64,000 bases of DNA from Kuschelorhynchus macadamiae (taxonomy: Eukaryota > Arthropoda > Insecta > Coleoptera > Curculionidae). Below the pieces are notes generated by a model. It was not told where the DNA came from and ran no database searches. It worked only from the letters and a program-made list of their open reading frames with translations. The DNA lies in contig JAUTXW010002104.1 in NCBI GenBank assembly GCA_030620095.1, forward strand, positions 338,550-402,549, read 5' to 3'. Both the position numbers and the translations under genes were made by a program. Every line of letters starts with the position of its first letter. Positions within the stretch are counted from its first letter, which is position 1. Shown in pieces: positions 12,753-25,384 of this stretch.

Positions 12753-13206
12753 TCTATATTATCACTCCTTTATTTGAATTTCACGCAAAATATATGCTAT
12801 TTCTACGAATGGGAACTTCATAACTGAACTGACGTAACATATATTCACGTCACACTGACATTTAAATCGACGAAACCATGGAAATTCCGTCTGCACAATA
12901 TTTCAAATAAAATACTCCAGGGCCTAGGGGTGTTTTGTTTGAATATTGGACCAACGATATTGCCATGGTCTCGTCGACTGAAGTATCAAGAGTTATGAAG
13001 TTCACGGTCACAGAAATATCACGAGTGAAACATTATGCGTGAGAATCAGCACCCCAGGGGGCTTTATTTGAAGTATTAAAATATTGTGCCGATGTAATTG
13101 CGCAATTGACATGGTTTTCTCGGTTATAGTGTCAACAATGTGACGTGGATATACGTTATGTCAGTTAGAAATTGCACGGGTGAAATATTTTGAGTGATAT
13201 AATAGA
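12753..13206. repeat. Imperfect palindromic MITE
   Basis: The two halves are imperfect inverse copies over nearly the whole length. The left half has CTGACGTAACATATATTCAC near 12,829 and CACAATATTTCAAATAAAAT near 12,894. The right half read on the minus strand has CTGACATAACGTATATCCAC near 13,165 and CACAATATTTTAATACTTCA near 13,089. Outer ends read CTATATTATCACTC and, inverted, CTATTATATCACTC. It is non-coding. Confidence 0.6.
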
Positions 13207-13639
13207 TCAGTTTTGATGTAAGGTATAATGGATCTTTGGTGATATTCAAATTAAGCCCACGAATGTAATAGAATTCTCTTCGGTTGTAAGAATGTATTTT
13301 CTATCATGAGTATTTCAATACTTTTTTTATAAAGATGTGTACGAATAACAAAATGCGAAAATTAAACTCAGCTGAAAAATTAAAAGGAAGATAGAGAGTG
13401 GCGTTTTTTAGTTTTTTTTTTGTACAGCCTTAAGAAAATTCCCTCCCATTACTCCAAGGCTATATACGTCTGCACAAATTAAAAAGCTCGCCAAAAATTA
13501 TATAGAGGTTTTCTCTTAAAATTTTTAATTTTTATATATAAAATAAAATCGGTAAATTTCCTTTATCCGGAACTTCCCTTGTTATGATTTTTTCTTTTTA
13601 TTAGGAATAGTCATTTAGTATCACATATACCTATACTGT

Positions 13640-14880
13640 CTTTTCAGATATTTTTCTTGGCCGCCATTTTATTCCACCATACTGGATCCTTACCAATATT
13701 TTACCATTTTCTACCTGTGCCACATTATTTAAAATAAATTAAATAAGTAGTTGTACTGATTTTTTTAAGACCGCTATTTTGTTCCGTTGTGTTGAATTCG
13801 TACCAGTTTAACTCTCTATCTGCAAAATTTGAAGTCTATTGAATAAGAAGACTGTTTTTACGTTGATTTTTTTAGACATCTTTTTTGGCCGCCATTTTGT
13901 TTCGCCATATTAAATTCGTACCACAATCTTACCATTTTATCTCTGTCACACTTAATGCCTGCACAAAATTTGAAATTAATCTAATAAGTAGTTTTTCAGT
14001 TCAGGCTGATTTTTTGAACATTTTATTAGGTCGCCATTTTGTTTTGCTATCTTGGATTCGTACGTAAAATGTTACCATTATTCGTACGTAAAATGTTCAT
14101 TTTTATGTGAAACTTAATTGTTGTGCAAAATTTCAGTTAAATTGGATAATTAGTTTTTCAGCAATATTTTTTAACATTTCTCTAGGCCGCCATTTTGTTC
14201 CGTCATATTGGATTTTTACAAAAATATTACCAGATGATCCCCATATGACCCTTAATTTTTGACCAAATTTTTAAATTAATTGGGTTGGAAGTTTATTTAG
14301 GTACACCCCGAAATGAGAGACAAACACTGACCGACGGAATTGAGAAAACGTATTATTGGCATCTAAACGCTAAGACGTGAAAATATGTAAAATCTGAGAG
14401 CGTGATCTTTTTCACGATTGGCTGCCATTTTGTTTCGTCGTTTTGCGTTCGTAACACAATTTAATCAGTTCATCTCTATATCACAAATAATTCTTGCACA
14501 AAATGAAGCTTTTTTCAGGCAGAATTTTTAAATATTTGATAAAGACGCCAATTTCATTCGCCATCTTGGATTCGTACCAAAAATGTACCAGTTGATTCCT
14601 ACGTAATATTTGATTTTTGTACAAAATTTGAGGTAAATTGGATAAATAGTTTTTTAGTAGCAATTTTTTAACATTTCACTCACGCCATATTGATTTTCTA
14701 CCAAAATGTTATCAGGTCATTTCCATGTTACCCTTAATTTTTAACCAAAATTTGAAGTCAATCGGGTAAGTAGTTTTTTAACTATGTCGAGAACAGACAG
14801 ACAGGCAGATCGAGAGACAGATAAACAGGCAGTCCGACAGACCAAATTTTTTTTTCAATTCTCTTGATTTTGATATAGAC
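13640..14880 (+). repeat. R1 repeat array, diverged ~120-160-bp units
   Basis: At least six diverged units repeat the order: 'gccgccattttgttccgcc', 'attggattcgtaccaaaat', a 'ttaccagttcatcc'-like phrase, then 'caaaatttgaa.t.aatt', then 'ggataagtagttttt'. Units begin near 13,660, 13,770, 13,888, 14,030, 14,186, 14,426 and 14,545. A tail of 'gacagacaggcagatcgag' type follows. Other copies of the same family lie at 22,255-22,495, 24,540-25,082, 45,715-45,830 and 46,310-46,735. No protein is encoded. Confidence 0.65.
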
Positions 14881-17271
14881 GGAATGCCGCCTCCAAATTT
14901 GTACTGCCCTGTGTAACTGCACCACGTGTTGCAAGCTCGTTAAGAGTGACCCTAATGTATTCTAATTTTAAACTTGGAATCTAACAGAATATTGTTAATA
15001 GTTTAAAGACAGAGTAATGTTAAAATCGGGGTTTAATGTCGATTTCTCCACATATTTTTAAATTGTAAGTTTAAAATTTTATTGTGATTTTTTTGAATGA
15101 GTTTTTATTTATTTATTTAATTAAGGTGATATTATATAGACTGTTAGCTTATATTTAGATTAGAAACAATGTTAGACATATTTAAGTCTCCCTTTTCTAC
15201 TTCCAAGCGAAACGCTTATTCTTCGGCGAGTCACCATTGTATATGTTTTAGTTTGCGTAGATATACATTTGTGTACTAAGAGTGTCATTCGCAGACTGTT
15301 AGGCAAGTCGTTTAATATGCATGTTTTTCTATAGTCATAAATTAAATAGCAATATTCTTAAACTTCTTCGAGGTGGTACATTCAAGGAGCGACATCGCCG
15401 TCGCAAAGCTTAGCGCCTGCACTCCACCATCGATTTGCCGCATCGGGTCGCGCCGACGTCTCGACGCCATATCGGCCGGGCGTCCGCTCAGTCGCGTTTT
15501 GACGTGTGTATGAGTGCTGCTGAAGTTTTCTTAAGTGGAAAGGGTCTCGCGGTAGTGCAGTTCAGTATAGTTTCAACGAGTGAAAATATTTTACGCAAAA
15601 AACAGAAAATCGTGACAGAATTTTATTTTCTGGTGTCAAAACATGGCTAACTGATGATCCATCATTTCATGAGTAAGCATTTGTATTTGTGGAGTGTAGT
15701 TCCTTGTTAGGCAAGAAAAGATGGATATAAATAATAAATATCTTAAATATTCATTTATCCAGTTGAATAATATTTATCATATCTTTTTTTTGTGTGAAAA
15801 CGATAACTTTTAAAATTAACTGGTCAATAATAAATAAGATTTGATTTTTTATTAAAATGTAAACTCTAATTTATAGCAATAATATGTAAATCCTAATATC
15901 TATAAACTATTTTTGGAAGTTGTTTGATTTTTGAAACTTATTGAACCAGGTGCCACGATGCTGCGCCAGAATAACAGCTAGAGGCCTTGATCTAGTGACA
16001 GTAGTAGTCACTTCCTGTAAACTAATTAGTTCAGTAATTTTTTGCCTATTTCAAAATCTGCTGCATGTCGTTTTAGATTTAGTTGAAATTTTGGCTACTT
16101 GTACCTGTTGTCCAAAGCCCTCCTCAAAGTGATATAAATACATTAGTGATTTTTCTGAATAAAAAAATTAGTTTTAACTATCGATTTAAAGCCTGTGACC
16201 TACTCCTTTACTTATTTACGAAAGGTTGCTGATCCCAGTCAGAAAAGAAATAAATATTCACAAATAGAATTAGTAAATAAGATAAAAGATTTTAAACGCA
16301 ATTATTAAAAAAAACAATATGGAGGTTTCAAACTTTTGGTGATTTTCATATTTTGAGTTTATGGATTTTATCAAAAACTTTTTCCACCAAATTGTCATAG
16401 AGCTTTTGGAAATCAGGTAGACGGCAAAGCAATATATTTTTAGATTTTGTTGGTTGGGTCAAATTAGGTTGATAATTTTTTAAAACATGGTATTTTAAAC
16501 AATTTATGTCGTATTCCAAGCAAAAATATCCAAATTACCTTTTTGTCATTTATCTCTTAGACCGCTAAAAGTATAACCAAACTTTAGGTCTTATTTATAA
16601 CCGTACACAATAAGATCAAATTTGAAAAATGGTTTTGGTCAAAAATCGGATTTTGAATAATTTTTTGTCACTTTAATGATAGATTCCAAGGTAATTGGTA
16701 ATTGTGGATTTAAAATTTACAGCTTATTTGTTAACGTATTACCGTTAAAATTTTGTCCAGATTGTTATGGCACATAATTTTTGTTACATTTATTGTTGCT
16801 TCACTACAAGGCGTTTCTTTTGATAGGTAATATTCGACAATATATGGCATTTTCGTTCTTATCATTTAAAAACATTGAGATTTCAACTTCATGATGAATT
16901 TAAATTTAAGAATAAAATTAAAGTTAATATTCAAAAATATTATTGGCTTAATAAGTTTAAAAAAGAATTATAATAATTCATATATTTGTAAAAAAATAAT
17001 TTTTATAAAATTTTGGAAATTTGGTTTAACCGACAGGGATTTTAGGATAATTTAGTACTTATGTTTAAATATTTTTTTTACTAGTCAACTATATCTACCC
17101 TTTTAGCAAGGGTGGATCTAAAATGACGTTGATGATGCTTAAGCGTCAGGACCTCCAAACAAGTTGGGGCCCCACAGGTTAGAGATAAGATTCATTCCAC
17201 TAGGTTGCCCATGATATTTGAAATCGAATAGCTACGATACCAAACAAATTATTTATTTTAAATGTAGTAAA

Positions 17272-17276
<5 letters not shown>
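14880..17276. other. Intergenic, one GC-rich patch
   Basis: A GC-rich stretch at about 15,370-15,560 stands out against AT-rich surroundings and could be a promoter or 5' part of an unidentified retroelement. Nothing else in this interval is supported as a gene. Confidence 0.4.
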
Positions 17277-17316
<40 letters not shown>

Positions 17317-17924
17317 GGAAATCTTATTTTCTTGGGTTTCGGTTAATAATAAAACACAATTTTTTCACATCAAGTCAATGTTTCGCTCATAGTGTTGAGC
17401 TTTTTCAAGACTTTGTTTGGGATGGCTTGATTTCTAAAACTTTTTCCATTAAAAAAACAGGACATTAAAAACAAAGACGCAAACATTATCATGCATACTG
17501 GAACATTAAAAGGTTTAAAAACTATAAAATTTTCATAGTAATAGTATTAATTTTAAAACATTTTTTTGTTGTTGTTTTTAATTCTTCTTCTTCATTTCTA
17601 ATATAGAGGCACAGCTTAGTGATAATTAAATAATATTAGGTATAGTACGTCTGACAAAATAAAATATTTAGATTCATTACATTACAAAACACACATATTT
17701 AAGGACACAAATTTAAAACATATCTATACATATATACTAAATTTTTAATTTTTACGGTACGCAAAATTTAGAAATCAAGCAATCCCAAATAAAGTCTTGA
17801 AAAAGCTCAACACTATGAGCGAAACGTTGACTTGATGTGAAAAAATTGTGTTTTATTATTAACCTAGACCCCAGAAAATAAGATTTCCAAGTATAAATAT
17901 ATGGTTAAAGAAAAATCCCTAGTT

Positions 17925-17972
<48 letters not shown>
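17277..17972. repeat. Inverted-repeat element bounded by (TA)n
   Basis: Arms of about 120-160 bp are inverse copies. 17,318-17,445 contains 'ATCAAGTCAATGTTTCGCTC' followed by ATAGTGTTGAGC. 17,780-17,895 contains the reverse complement (GCTCAACACTAT, then GAGCGAAACGTTGACTTGAT). The loop is about 330 bp and non-coding. Both outer ends pass directly into TA dinucleotide tracts (17,277-17,312 and about 17,930-17,972), so the element seems tied to microsatellite DNA, as some MITE or Helitron-like families are. Confidence 0.65.
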
Positions 17973-17982
<10 letters not shown>

Positions 17983-19100
17983 TTTTTATTTTTAAATTTC
18001 TAAAAAGAAAACTAAAATCTAAAAATGTTCAAAATTTTATAGCTACAATATGTCTGATTTTATATAAATGTCATGATATATCTTTTTTTCTTAAACCTCC
18101 AAAAAATATTAAAAATTAGGCGCACCATAAAATTTAATTTAGATTTTCGTTTAATTTTTTCAAGTTATCGCAAGTCACATTATTTTATCGTAAATAAAGA
18201 AAGTTTAATATGCAAGGTTTTTCTTAATAACAGAAACGAGCACAGTTTCTTTGGTGTAACAGTAAAACCATGCTTGATGTTGTCTGTGCCTTTTTTAGGA
18301 TATTGTCATCGATTTTAAAACAACATTCCTGTCTTCTATATTCCTTAAAAACATTAATACTAGTTGGAGTGTACATTTTGAAGCTGCTGTGAGAGCACTT
18401 CGAAGTAGTTATATAGAAATAGTAGAAAACTCAGCTCATATATCAATTAAAATAAATATTAATGAAAAACCTGATTATCGATATGATGTTAAAAACTTAC
18501 ATAAAAAATGGAACGATTTAATAAAATTAGTCATAAATTTAGTAGCGCAACCAGGTTTTCGGTTTGAGAGGGGCCTCACAATTTTTGATGACCAAAAAAA
18601 GTCCTCATTTTCATATATGAATGACAAAATAATACCCCTATTTGTACGGGAGGGAGTCCAAAGCCCCGGAACAATAAAAAATCTATTATCCTTACCTTAA
18701 TAGGCATATTTGTTTTGCCTTGAGGAAGCGGGGGCTGCGGCCCCACAGCCCCTCCCCTGATTGCGCCACTGCATAAATTACAGACACCAAGTCTAAGCAT
18801 TACAGAAGAACATAAATAATATGCTCTCTGCAGTGACTTTATATTTATTTTAATGAATTTATATAGAGAAAAAATTAAATATTTAAGTCTTGATATTGAG
18901 GAAAGGTAGAAGATACCACGCCGGCGCGGCGGGCGCTTTGTTTATAAATAATCAATAAATAACAAACAACGTTTAAAATTCAATGCATCTTTTTTATTAC
19001 GAAAATAACCAAATCGATTTCCACACCGTTTAAAGAATACTAAACAATTACTAAAATTAATAAAATGACAAGTCAAAGAAAATATTACTGACACTCTCTT
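17973..19100. other. Intergenic with a possible hAT scrap
   Basis: A plus-strand frame at 18,389-18,700 begins 'RALRSSYIEIVENSAHISI', faintly like the middle of ZMYM1-like transposases. Near 18,768 the text GCGCCACTG resembles a hAT terminus. Both are weak. A GC-rich patch lies at 18,918-18,940. Confidence 0.25.
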
Positions 19101-19229
19101 ACAAGTTATGAATCTGGACGGTTATACATACGGTATACAACAGTGCAGGAAGGATTTAAGGGATTATCCTTGTGATTATCTTTTATTTGTTGAAAATGAC
19201 GTATCGAAGTCGCTTTCTTTTTAAAGCTG

Positions 19230-22070
19230 CCTAAGATACGCCACTGCCTTTTAGAAAGACTATTATTTATCGGAATAAATTGATATAAATATATTAGTTG
19301 CACTCTTAGTCCCGATTAAAAAGACGATTTATAAAAATCTTTGTCTTTTGTTTTTATATAAAGTTCACTTAAATCCACTGTAATGTACGAGGTCTTTTCT
19401 TATAGTTCGCACCCCCCAATATTGGTTCAATATTAAGAGATAAAAAATTGAGAAGGTGTAGAGTGTGTTATGTAGTACATAGAAAATATTGTTTTTGAAT
19501 TTTAGGATGTATTCAAAATGTGTAGCAGTCCTAACATACATTTTTTTTAATGGAATATCCTTTGTTACCATTATCTTCAAAGATGCTTGAGAAATTTTAC
19601 AAAAACCCTGCCGTCCATAAGAGGCAGTGCGTTGAAGAGAGACAAGCGGTTTTCTACCACATAATGGAGTCTATGAAATTACAATGCTTCTTATGACAGG
19701 GTTTTTCTCAAGTTTCTCAAGCGACATTAAAAATTAAATTGTCAAATCTAGTATATCGGGGAGAAGATACATACTTATTTGATTAATCTACAACATTCAG
19801 AGAGTTCCCATAAAAATATGTTGGGGTCTACATTTTTAGACACCCTTTATACCCTCACATGTTTATATTAAACATTTTTTTCAATCTCTTCAAATTAAAC
19901 GAATATTAAAATTACAAAAATTGTACACGGACTCTTTTAGTACATTTTAGGCGAATCTGAAGTCTTTAATGGGATTTTTAAAGTCTTTTCGTAGACTTTA
20001 AGTGATTTTTAAAGTAATCTAGAAGATTTTTGGTGACTAAATGTTTCTCCAAGGATACTTTTTAGAAAATAACAATAAACAGAATTTTGTAGTATCGTTT
20101 GCTTATGTGTAGGGTGGTTGAGTGTGCCTCAAGACAACATACTAGTCGTTTCTGAAGAACCATTATTAGTTACTGGCACTAAATCTGTGCTTGAAATTTT
20201 GATTGGACTGGAATGCTAATGAATTTAAAATGTTCATTAATTTTAACTTATTTGTGTTAGGATTTATATTGATGTTTTGCTTGGTTATTTAATAACCTTG
20301 TCTATCATATTTCGAATTACTTACGTAATATTTGATGAGTAATATATTTTTAGAAGTTAAGCAATTTGTGTGTTCAGAAAAATAGATTGTATGAAAATGG
20401 TATTTAGTAGTTGTCCTAGACTTCTACTTAGACACAGGACAATATCGAGGACAATATAAAAAGCTACTTTTAAACTACTGATACTTTATTCATTTTCATG
20501 TTTTTATGAAATTTATTATAAACTACTTTTTATAAAGTTTTTGCAAACGTCGATAGTAATAAAACACATATACAAAGTAGTTTTTTTATATTCCCTTTTC
20601 AACAATGTCACTTCAACTAAATGAGTCTTTGGTAACGCAAAGTAACAACATCAGCCCTGTTTCGTGGTGAAATCACAGTGTCAAGATCAGCATAATTCGA
20701 ATTATATTATCTCGCTCGGCCGAAATCTTAGTGATTTCCGAAACGTTTTTCGTGAAGTGAGATGCCCTTCGGGGCCTCAAAAATTTATTAAGCTTCAAGT
20801 CCTTAGATATCAGATACGCCACTGCCTTTTAGAAAGACTATTATTTGTCGGAATAAATTGAGTGTTTCTAAATAGACTATTCAGCTCCTTTTAAATAAGT
20901 GTTTTGGTTTTTCAACAAAAACTATAAAAATATATTAGTTGCACTCTTAGTCCCGATTAAAAAGACGATTTATAAAAATCTTTGTCTTTTGTTTTTATAT
21001 AAAGTTCACTTAAATCCACTTTAATGTACGAGGTCTTTCCTCATAGTTCGCACCCCCAATATTAGTTCAATATTAAGAGATAAAAAATTGATAGGGTGTA
21101 GAGTGTATTATGTAGTTCATAGAAAATATTGTTTTTGAATATAGGATGTATTCAAAATGTATAGCAGTCCTAACATACATTTTTTTTAAATGGAATACCC
21201 TTTGTTACCATTGTCTTCAAAGATGCCCGAGAAGCGATATTAAAGATTAAATTGTCAAATTTAGTAGATCGGGGAGAAGATACATACTTATTTGATTAAT
21301 AATAATTAATAATTAATGCTAATGAATTTAAAATGTTCATTAATTCTAACTTATTTGTGTTAGAATTTATATTGATGTTTTGCTTGGTTATTTAATAACC
21401 TTTTCTATCATATTTCAAATTACTTACGTAATATTTGATGAGTAATATATTTTTAGAAGTTAACCAATTTGTGTGTTCAGAAAAATAGATTGTATGAAAA
21501 TGGTATTTAGTAGTTGTCCTAGACTTCTACTTAGACACAGGACAATATCGAGGATAATATAAAAAGCTACTTTTAAACTACTGATACTTTATTCATTTTC
21601 ATGTTTTTATGAAATTTAATATAAATCACTTTTTATAAAGTTTTTGCAAACGTCGATAGTAATAAAACACATATACAGAGTAGTTTTTTTTTATATTTTG
21701 ACATGCTTTTTCGCCTTTTAGTTTTAAAATACAAAAAAGTGTCAAAAATATACATCATGAAGAATTTGACATATTAATACAATCTATTCTTCTGAATACA
21801 CAAACTGCTTCATTTCTAAAAATATATTAATCATCAAATTACGTAAGTAATTAAAAATATGATAGACAAGGTTATTAAATAACCAAGCAAAACACCAATA
21901 TAAATCCTAATATAAATAAGGTGAAATGAATGAACATTTTAAATTGGCTTTATTTTTGTGATGTAGGTGCTTAGGAGAGACTTTTATTTCTTTCATAATG
22001 TGATTATGCTATTTTTTCAATAGCTTTGTATTTTTCCCTTTTCAACAATGTCACTTCAACTAAATGAGTT
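19230..22070. repeat. Nested segmental repeats, direct and inverted
   Basis: Segment A occurs directly at about 19,233-19,788 and 20,812-21,300; both open with GATACGCCACTGCCTTTTAG and end with GGGGAGAAGATACATACTTA. Segment B occurs directly at about 20,213-20,600 and 21,316-21,690 (GCTAATGAATTTAAAATG), with an inverted partial copy at about 21,765-21,950. A short phrase 'TTCAACAATGTCACTTCAAC' recurs at about 20,600 and 22,040. The start of segment A resembles the end of a hAT (CAGTGGCGTATC inverted). No coding content is supported. Confidence 0.65.
19585..19722. mobile_element. ~130-bp inverted-repeat insertion in segment A
   Basis: In the left copy of segment A about 130 bp lie between GATGC and GCGACATT. 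The right copy (about 21,222-21,245) reads straight through. The inserted piece has inverted ends: TTGAGAAATTTTACAAAAAC at its left, and CAGGGTTTTTCTCAAG plus TTTCTCAAG at its right. It is therefore a small MITE present in one duplicate and absent in the other. Confidence 0.5.
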
Positions 22071-22254
22071 TTTAAAACACTTCTTTCGTCAACAACTTCC
22101 ACTTCAGGTAAAAATGAGGTAAAAAGGGTAAAATATGTTGTTACTTTTTTTACAATTTCTCGTCAACTAAATTCATTTTTTTTCAACGTTTCCTTCGACA
22201 ACACATTTTTAAAATCTAAAAACCAATTTCTGGATTTTTTTGAAATACCACCTT

Positions 22255-22495
22255 TAAGGGGGTGAATTGTTAATTTGTTTTACAATATCTAAATGAGTCA
22301 AGTCAGTCGGACAAGTAGATGTTTTGCTATGCCGCGAAAAAACAGACAAAGCGACATATAGACCTACAGACCGACGGAATCGAGAAAACATGTTTTTCGG
22401 CATCTAAGGATCTTGAAACGTAAAGTTCTCAAAAAATCTCGGAGGGCGATTTTTTCGCGATTGCAATATTTTCTTTTTATGAGGGAAGTAACAAC
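22255..22495 (+). repeat. R1 repeat copy (tail part)
   Basis: 'GACCGACGGAATCGAGAAAA', then 'CATCTAAGGATCTTGAAACG' and 'GCGATTTTTTCGCGATTGCA' match the tail seen near 14,330-14,420 and 46,610-46,735. It is non-coding. Confidence 0.5.
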
Positions 22496-22499
22496 TTTT

Positions 22500-24539
22500 A
22501 GCATTAAAACCCAAGAAGATAAATATATCCAATTCTTTAAAATGATAGTTCGAGTTTTTTTTTCAATTTATCTATCTTTTAATGCAGAAAAATGTCATAC
22601 CAGGTACATTAACTTAGGTGCTACTGTTTGTTTAGGGGCAGGCTCTGTGGCAACTTCTTTGGGTCTAAGGTGACTTAGATTAAGACGTAATAAGTAATTT
22701 AGTTTTAAGTGAAACTATGACGTCTAAGCTATGTAATGACTAGCAGAAAACAAATTTCACATAACAAATTACTATTGTATTGCCGTTAAACATATTTATC
22801 TCCGGAAAGCGTATTTTATTCACAGGAAAAGACGAAATCAAAGCTGGACAAAGGTCTGTATACTGGTTTGGCAATTACTGTGTTTATCCTTTACTACTCT
22901 GACACTTGCCTTTAAAAATAATGAGTATGAAATGCATATTTCCCTAGTAAAGGTAAATGATATTCCTAATAAATCGATGAAATTTGCATACAGAAAAATT
23001 AGACAATTCAAAAGCCGTTCTAATGTGAAATAAGTCAAGACTAGCTTAAAAGATTGACAATGATTTATGTTGAAATAATACATTTTCTAGACCTTTAAAT
23101 TATCCAGCAAAAACTGCTTTTTTCCAATAACTTTTGGAGATGGTTAATAGAAATGTATTAATTATAGCCAAGTTTAGATATATTTGGTCAACATTATAAG
23201 TGAATTTAAACTTATATTTTAAGATTTTTAACTTTTGTCTCTCAGTTTTTAAGTTTATAAAAGACAAACTAAATATACTACTTACTAAAGTTATGTCAAC
23301 ATTTTTGGAGCCTGCTTTGTTTGATTTTTAAAATAATTTATAGTATTTTATCAAAGTGCTCCAAGGGTGCAGGTGCCATAAAATAACGAAAAAGTATTCG
23401 ACTATCTATTTCGCGTTGCTACAAATTTGTGCAATTCAGGAAATTGTTAGTATTTCAAATGCCATGAATTTTAATAAATTGAGATATACGATTTTTAACT
23501 ATTACATTCGTTGACTTTACATTTTAATAATTAACACTTTTTTCCAACAATTCGAAATAGATAGAAACAAACGTTAAATATTACAAAGTAGAGATATATC
23601 GCGTTTTAATAAAATAGTATCAGTGCAGTCAAGTAGGCACTTTTTCATTCATAAAATATATTTTTAAAGATACAATATTAAAACAGTAATCATTCGGATG
23701 GACTGAACCATATCCGGTACTCTCTTTGAAGGATGGCGGGACTGCAGTCCCCGAGCTCCCCGCAGTATTTGCCTATAATCGTGTATAATAAATTTGAGAA
23801 TTTTGATACGAATACCGAATACTGAACTGCAATGCTATTGGTGATTAAATAATATAGGTTATTAAGTATATTTTGGAAAATTATGTAATTTTCTAAATAT
23901 AGTTTTTTTTTCAGGGAAACATCGTATTTTGAGCAATTTTCTCAATGTCTTGCTAACTATTGAGGCTTTCCTAAGACCGGAAACAGGTAAACCTGATGCC
24001 TGCGAAGGTGACTGAATGACGTCCGAGGACGCGAGGGGCGGCGCAAGGCTGTCCTCGCCCGCTCTTAACACCACACTGGCAGCTGATGCTACCCTTAATG
24101 TTCTTTTAGATAGCACTCTGCACCCAGAGGCCTGTTTGGATACCCGAAAATACTGGTGTTTTTTGCTTTCTTCGATATGTACTTTCCTCGCAGGATTATG
24201 TATCGTATTGGTAAGTACATAATACAAGACACATAATACTTTGAATAGATGATCCATCCAATGTAAATTAAAATGAATTCCAACCTTGTATTGTATTCAG
24301 TATCGTTGGGATCCACCGAGAGATCACAACGCCCGGGGCCTATGCTGTTGGCCTCGCACAACAACCAAAGTTGTCAGTCCGCGACGTACTGCATCGCCTG
24401 GTTAAATTCGTTTATAACCATAATTTTTGTATTGTATCTCTAAACAACTAGACGCATTTGCCAACCTCAAATTGCATTTTGTAGGAAGGAACATCCCTAG
24501 ATACCAAAAAATATATTTTGTCTTAAACTTAAACATATC
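22500..24539. other. Intergenic, no supported gene
   Basis: Mostly AT-rich. A GC-richer stretch at about 23,940-24,140 and another at 24,300-24,400 give short overlapping frames on both strands that I do not recognise. Confidence 0.35.
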
Positions 24540-25082
24540 CGATTGACTTCAAATTGAGGTCATAAGGGGATGGAATAGTTACATAATCCAATATAGCGGA
24601 ACAAAATAGCGGCCTCGTGAAATAAAAAAAAATGATTACTTAAAAACTACTAATATCATTTACCTCAAATTGTGCACAAAGATTAAGTATTACGCAGAAA
24701 TCTTCTGATAAAATTTTGATATGAATCCAAGCTGGCGAAACAAAACGGCGGCCTAGTGAAATGTTAAAAAAATACTACTAGAACACTAATTATCCAATTG
24801 AATTTTGCAGAAAAATTAAGTATTACGTAGATATCAACTGTTAAAATTTTGGTATGAATCCAAGATAGCGAAACAAAATGAAAGGCTAATAAAATGTTAA
24901 AAAAATCAACTTGGAAAAACTACCTATTAGATTGATTTCGTGATGAACTAAATTAAAATTGTGGCACGAATTCAACATGGCGAAAGATTTAGCGTTTCTA
25001 GATCCCCAAAAATTCCGTCGGTATGTCTGTCTGTCAATTTGGGGCAGAGCTAGAAAACGACTTATCCGATTGACTTCAAATA
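24540..25082 (-). repeat. R1 repeat copies next to the Polinton insertion
   Basis: Inverted R1 units ('GGAACAAAATAGCGGCCTCG', 'GATATGAATCCAAGCTGGCG', 'CCGTCGGTATGTCTGTCTGT') run up to the target site of the first Polinton. Similar text ('GATACGAATTCAAGATGTCG') continues on the other side at about 45,769. The Polinton therefore appears to have inserted into an R1 array. Confidence 0.6.
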
Positions 25083-25088
25083 TTAGTC

Positions 25089-25272
25089 AGTAGTTATAAT
25101 AGGGGAGCGCCTCCTCCTCCTCCTCTTCCTCTCTCTCATGTCCCTCATTCTTAACTTCCTCCCCTTTTATTCTCATTCGCATCATATTTTTAATTTTTTC
25201 TCTTTGTTCTCCCACATTTGATTTTGCATTCTTAAGTCTTATAAATAGGTGCATCATGATCATTTTAGTATG
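25089..25272 (+). repeat. Left terminal inverted repeat, Polinton copy 1
   Basis: 184 bp match the inverse of 45,540-45,690. The segment contains a (CTC)n-type polypyrimidine tract at about 25,110-25,140 and ends after TTTTAGTATG. The right TIR lacks part of the pyrimidine-rich section, so the two arms differ in length. Confidence 0.9.
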
Positions 25273-25384
25273 CCGAGGCACATTTACTAAGCTGTGCTCG
25301 AGTTGCGTAAAAAGTTATTTTTGAATTTTTCCACCAATTTTGTATAAAACAAAAAGAAAAAATGTGTCAAGTAATAAGTGAATT

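Noticed and set aside
17277..17312. (TA)n tract as a CRISPR or other regular array
   Set aside because: Simple dinucleotide repeat in eukaryotic DNA with no spacers.
24016..24222. 68-aa ORF and its antisense partners in a GC-rich patch
   Set aside because: Both strands are open because of composition; no recognisable motif.
25087..25281. ORF with a run of glutamates on the minus strand in the TIR
   Set aside because: It is produced by the (CTC)n pyrimidine tract of the terminal inverted repeat and is not a gene.
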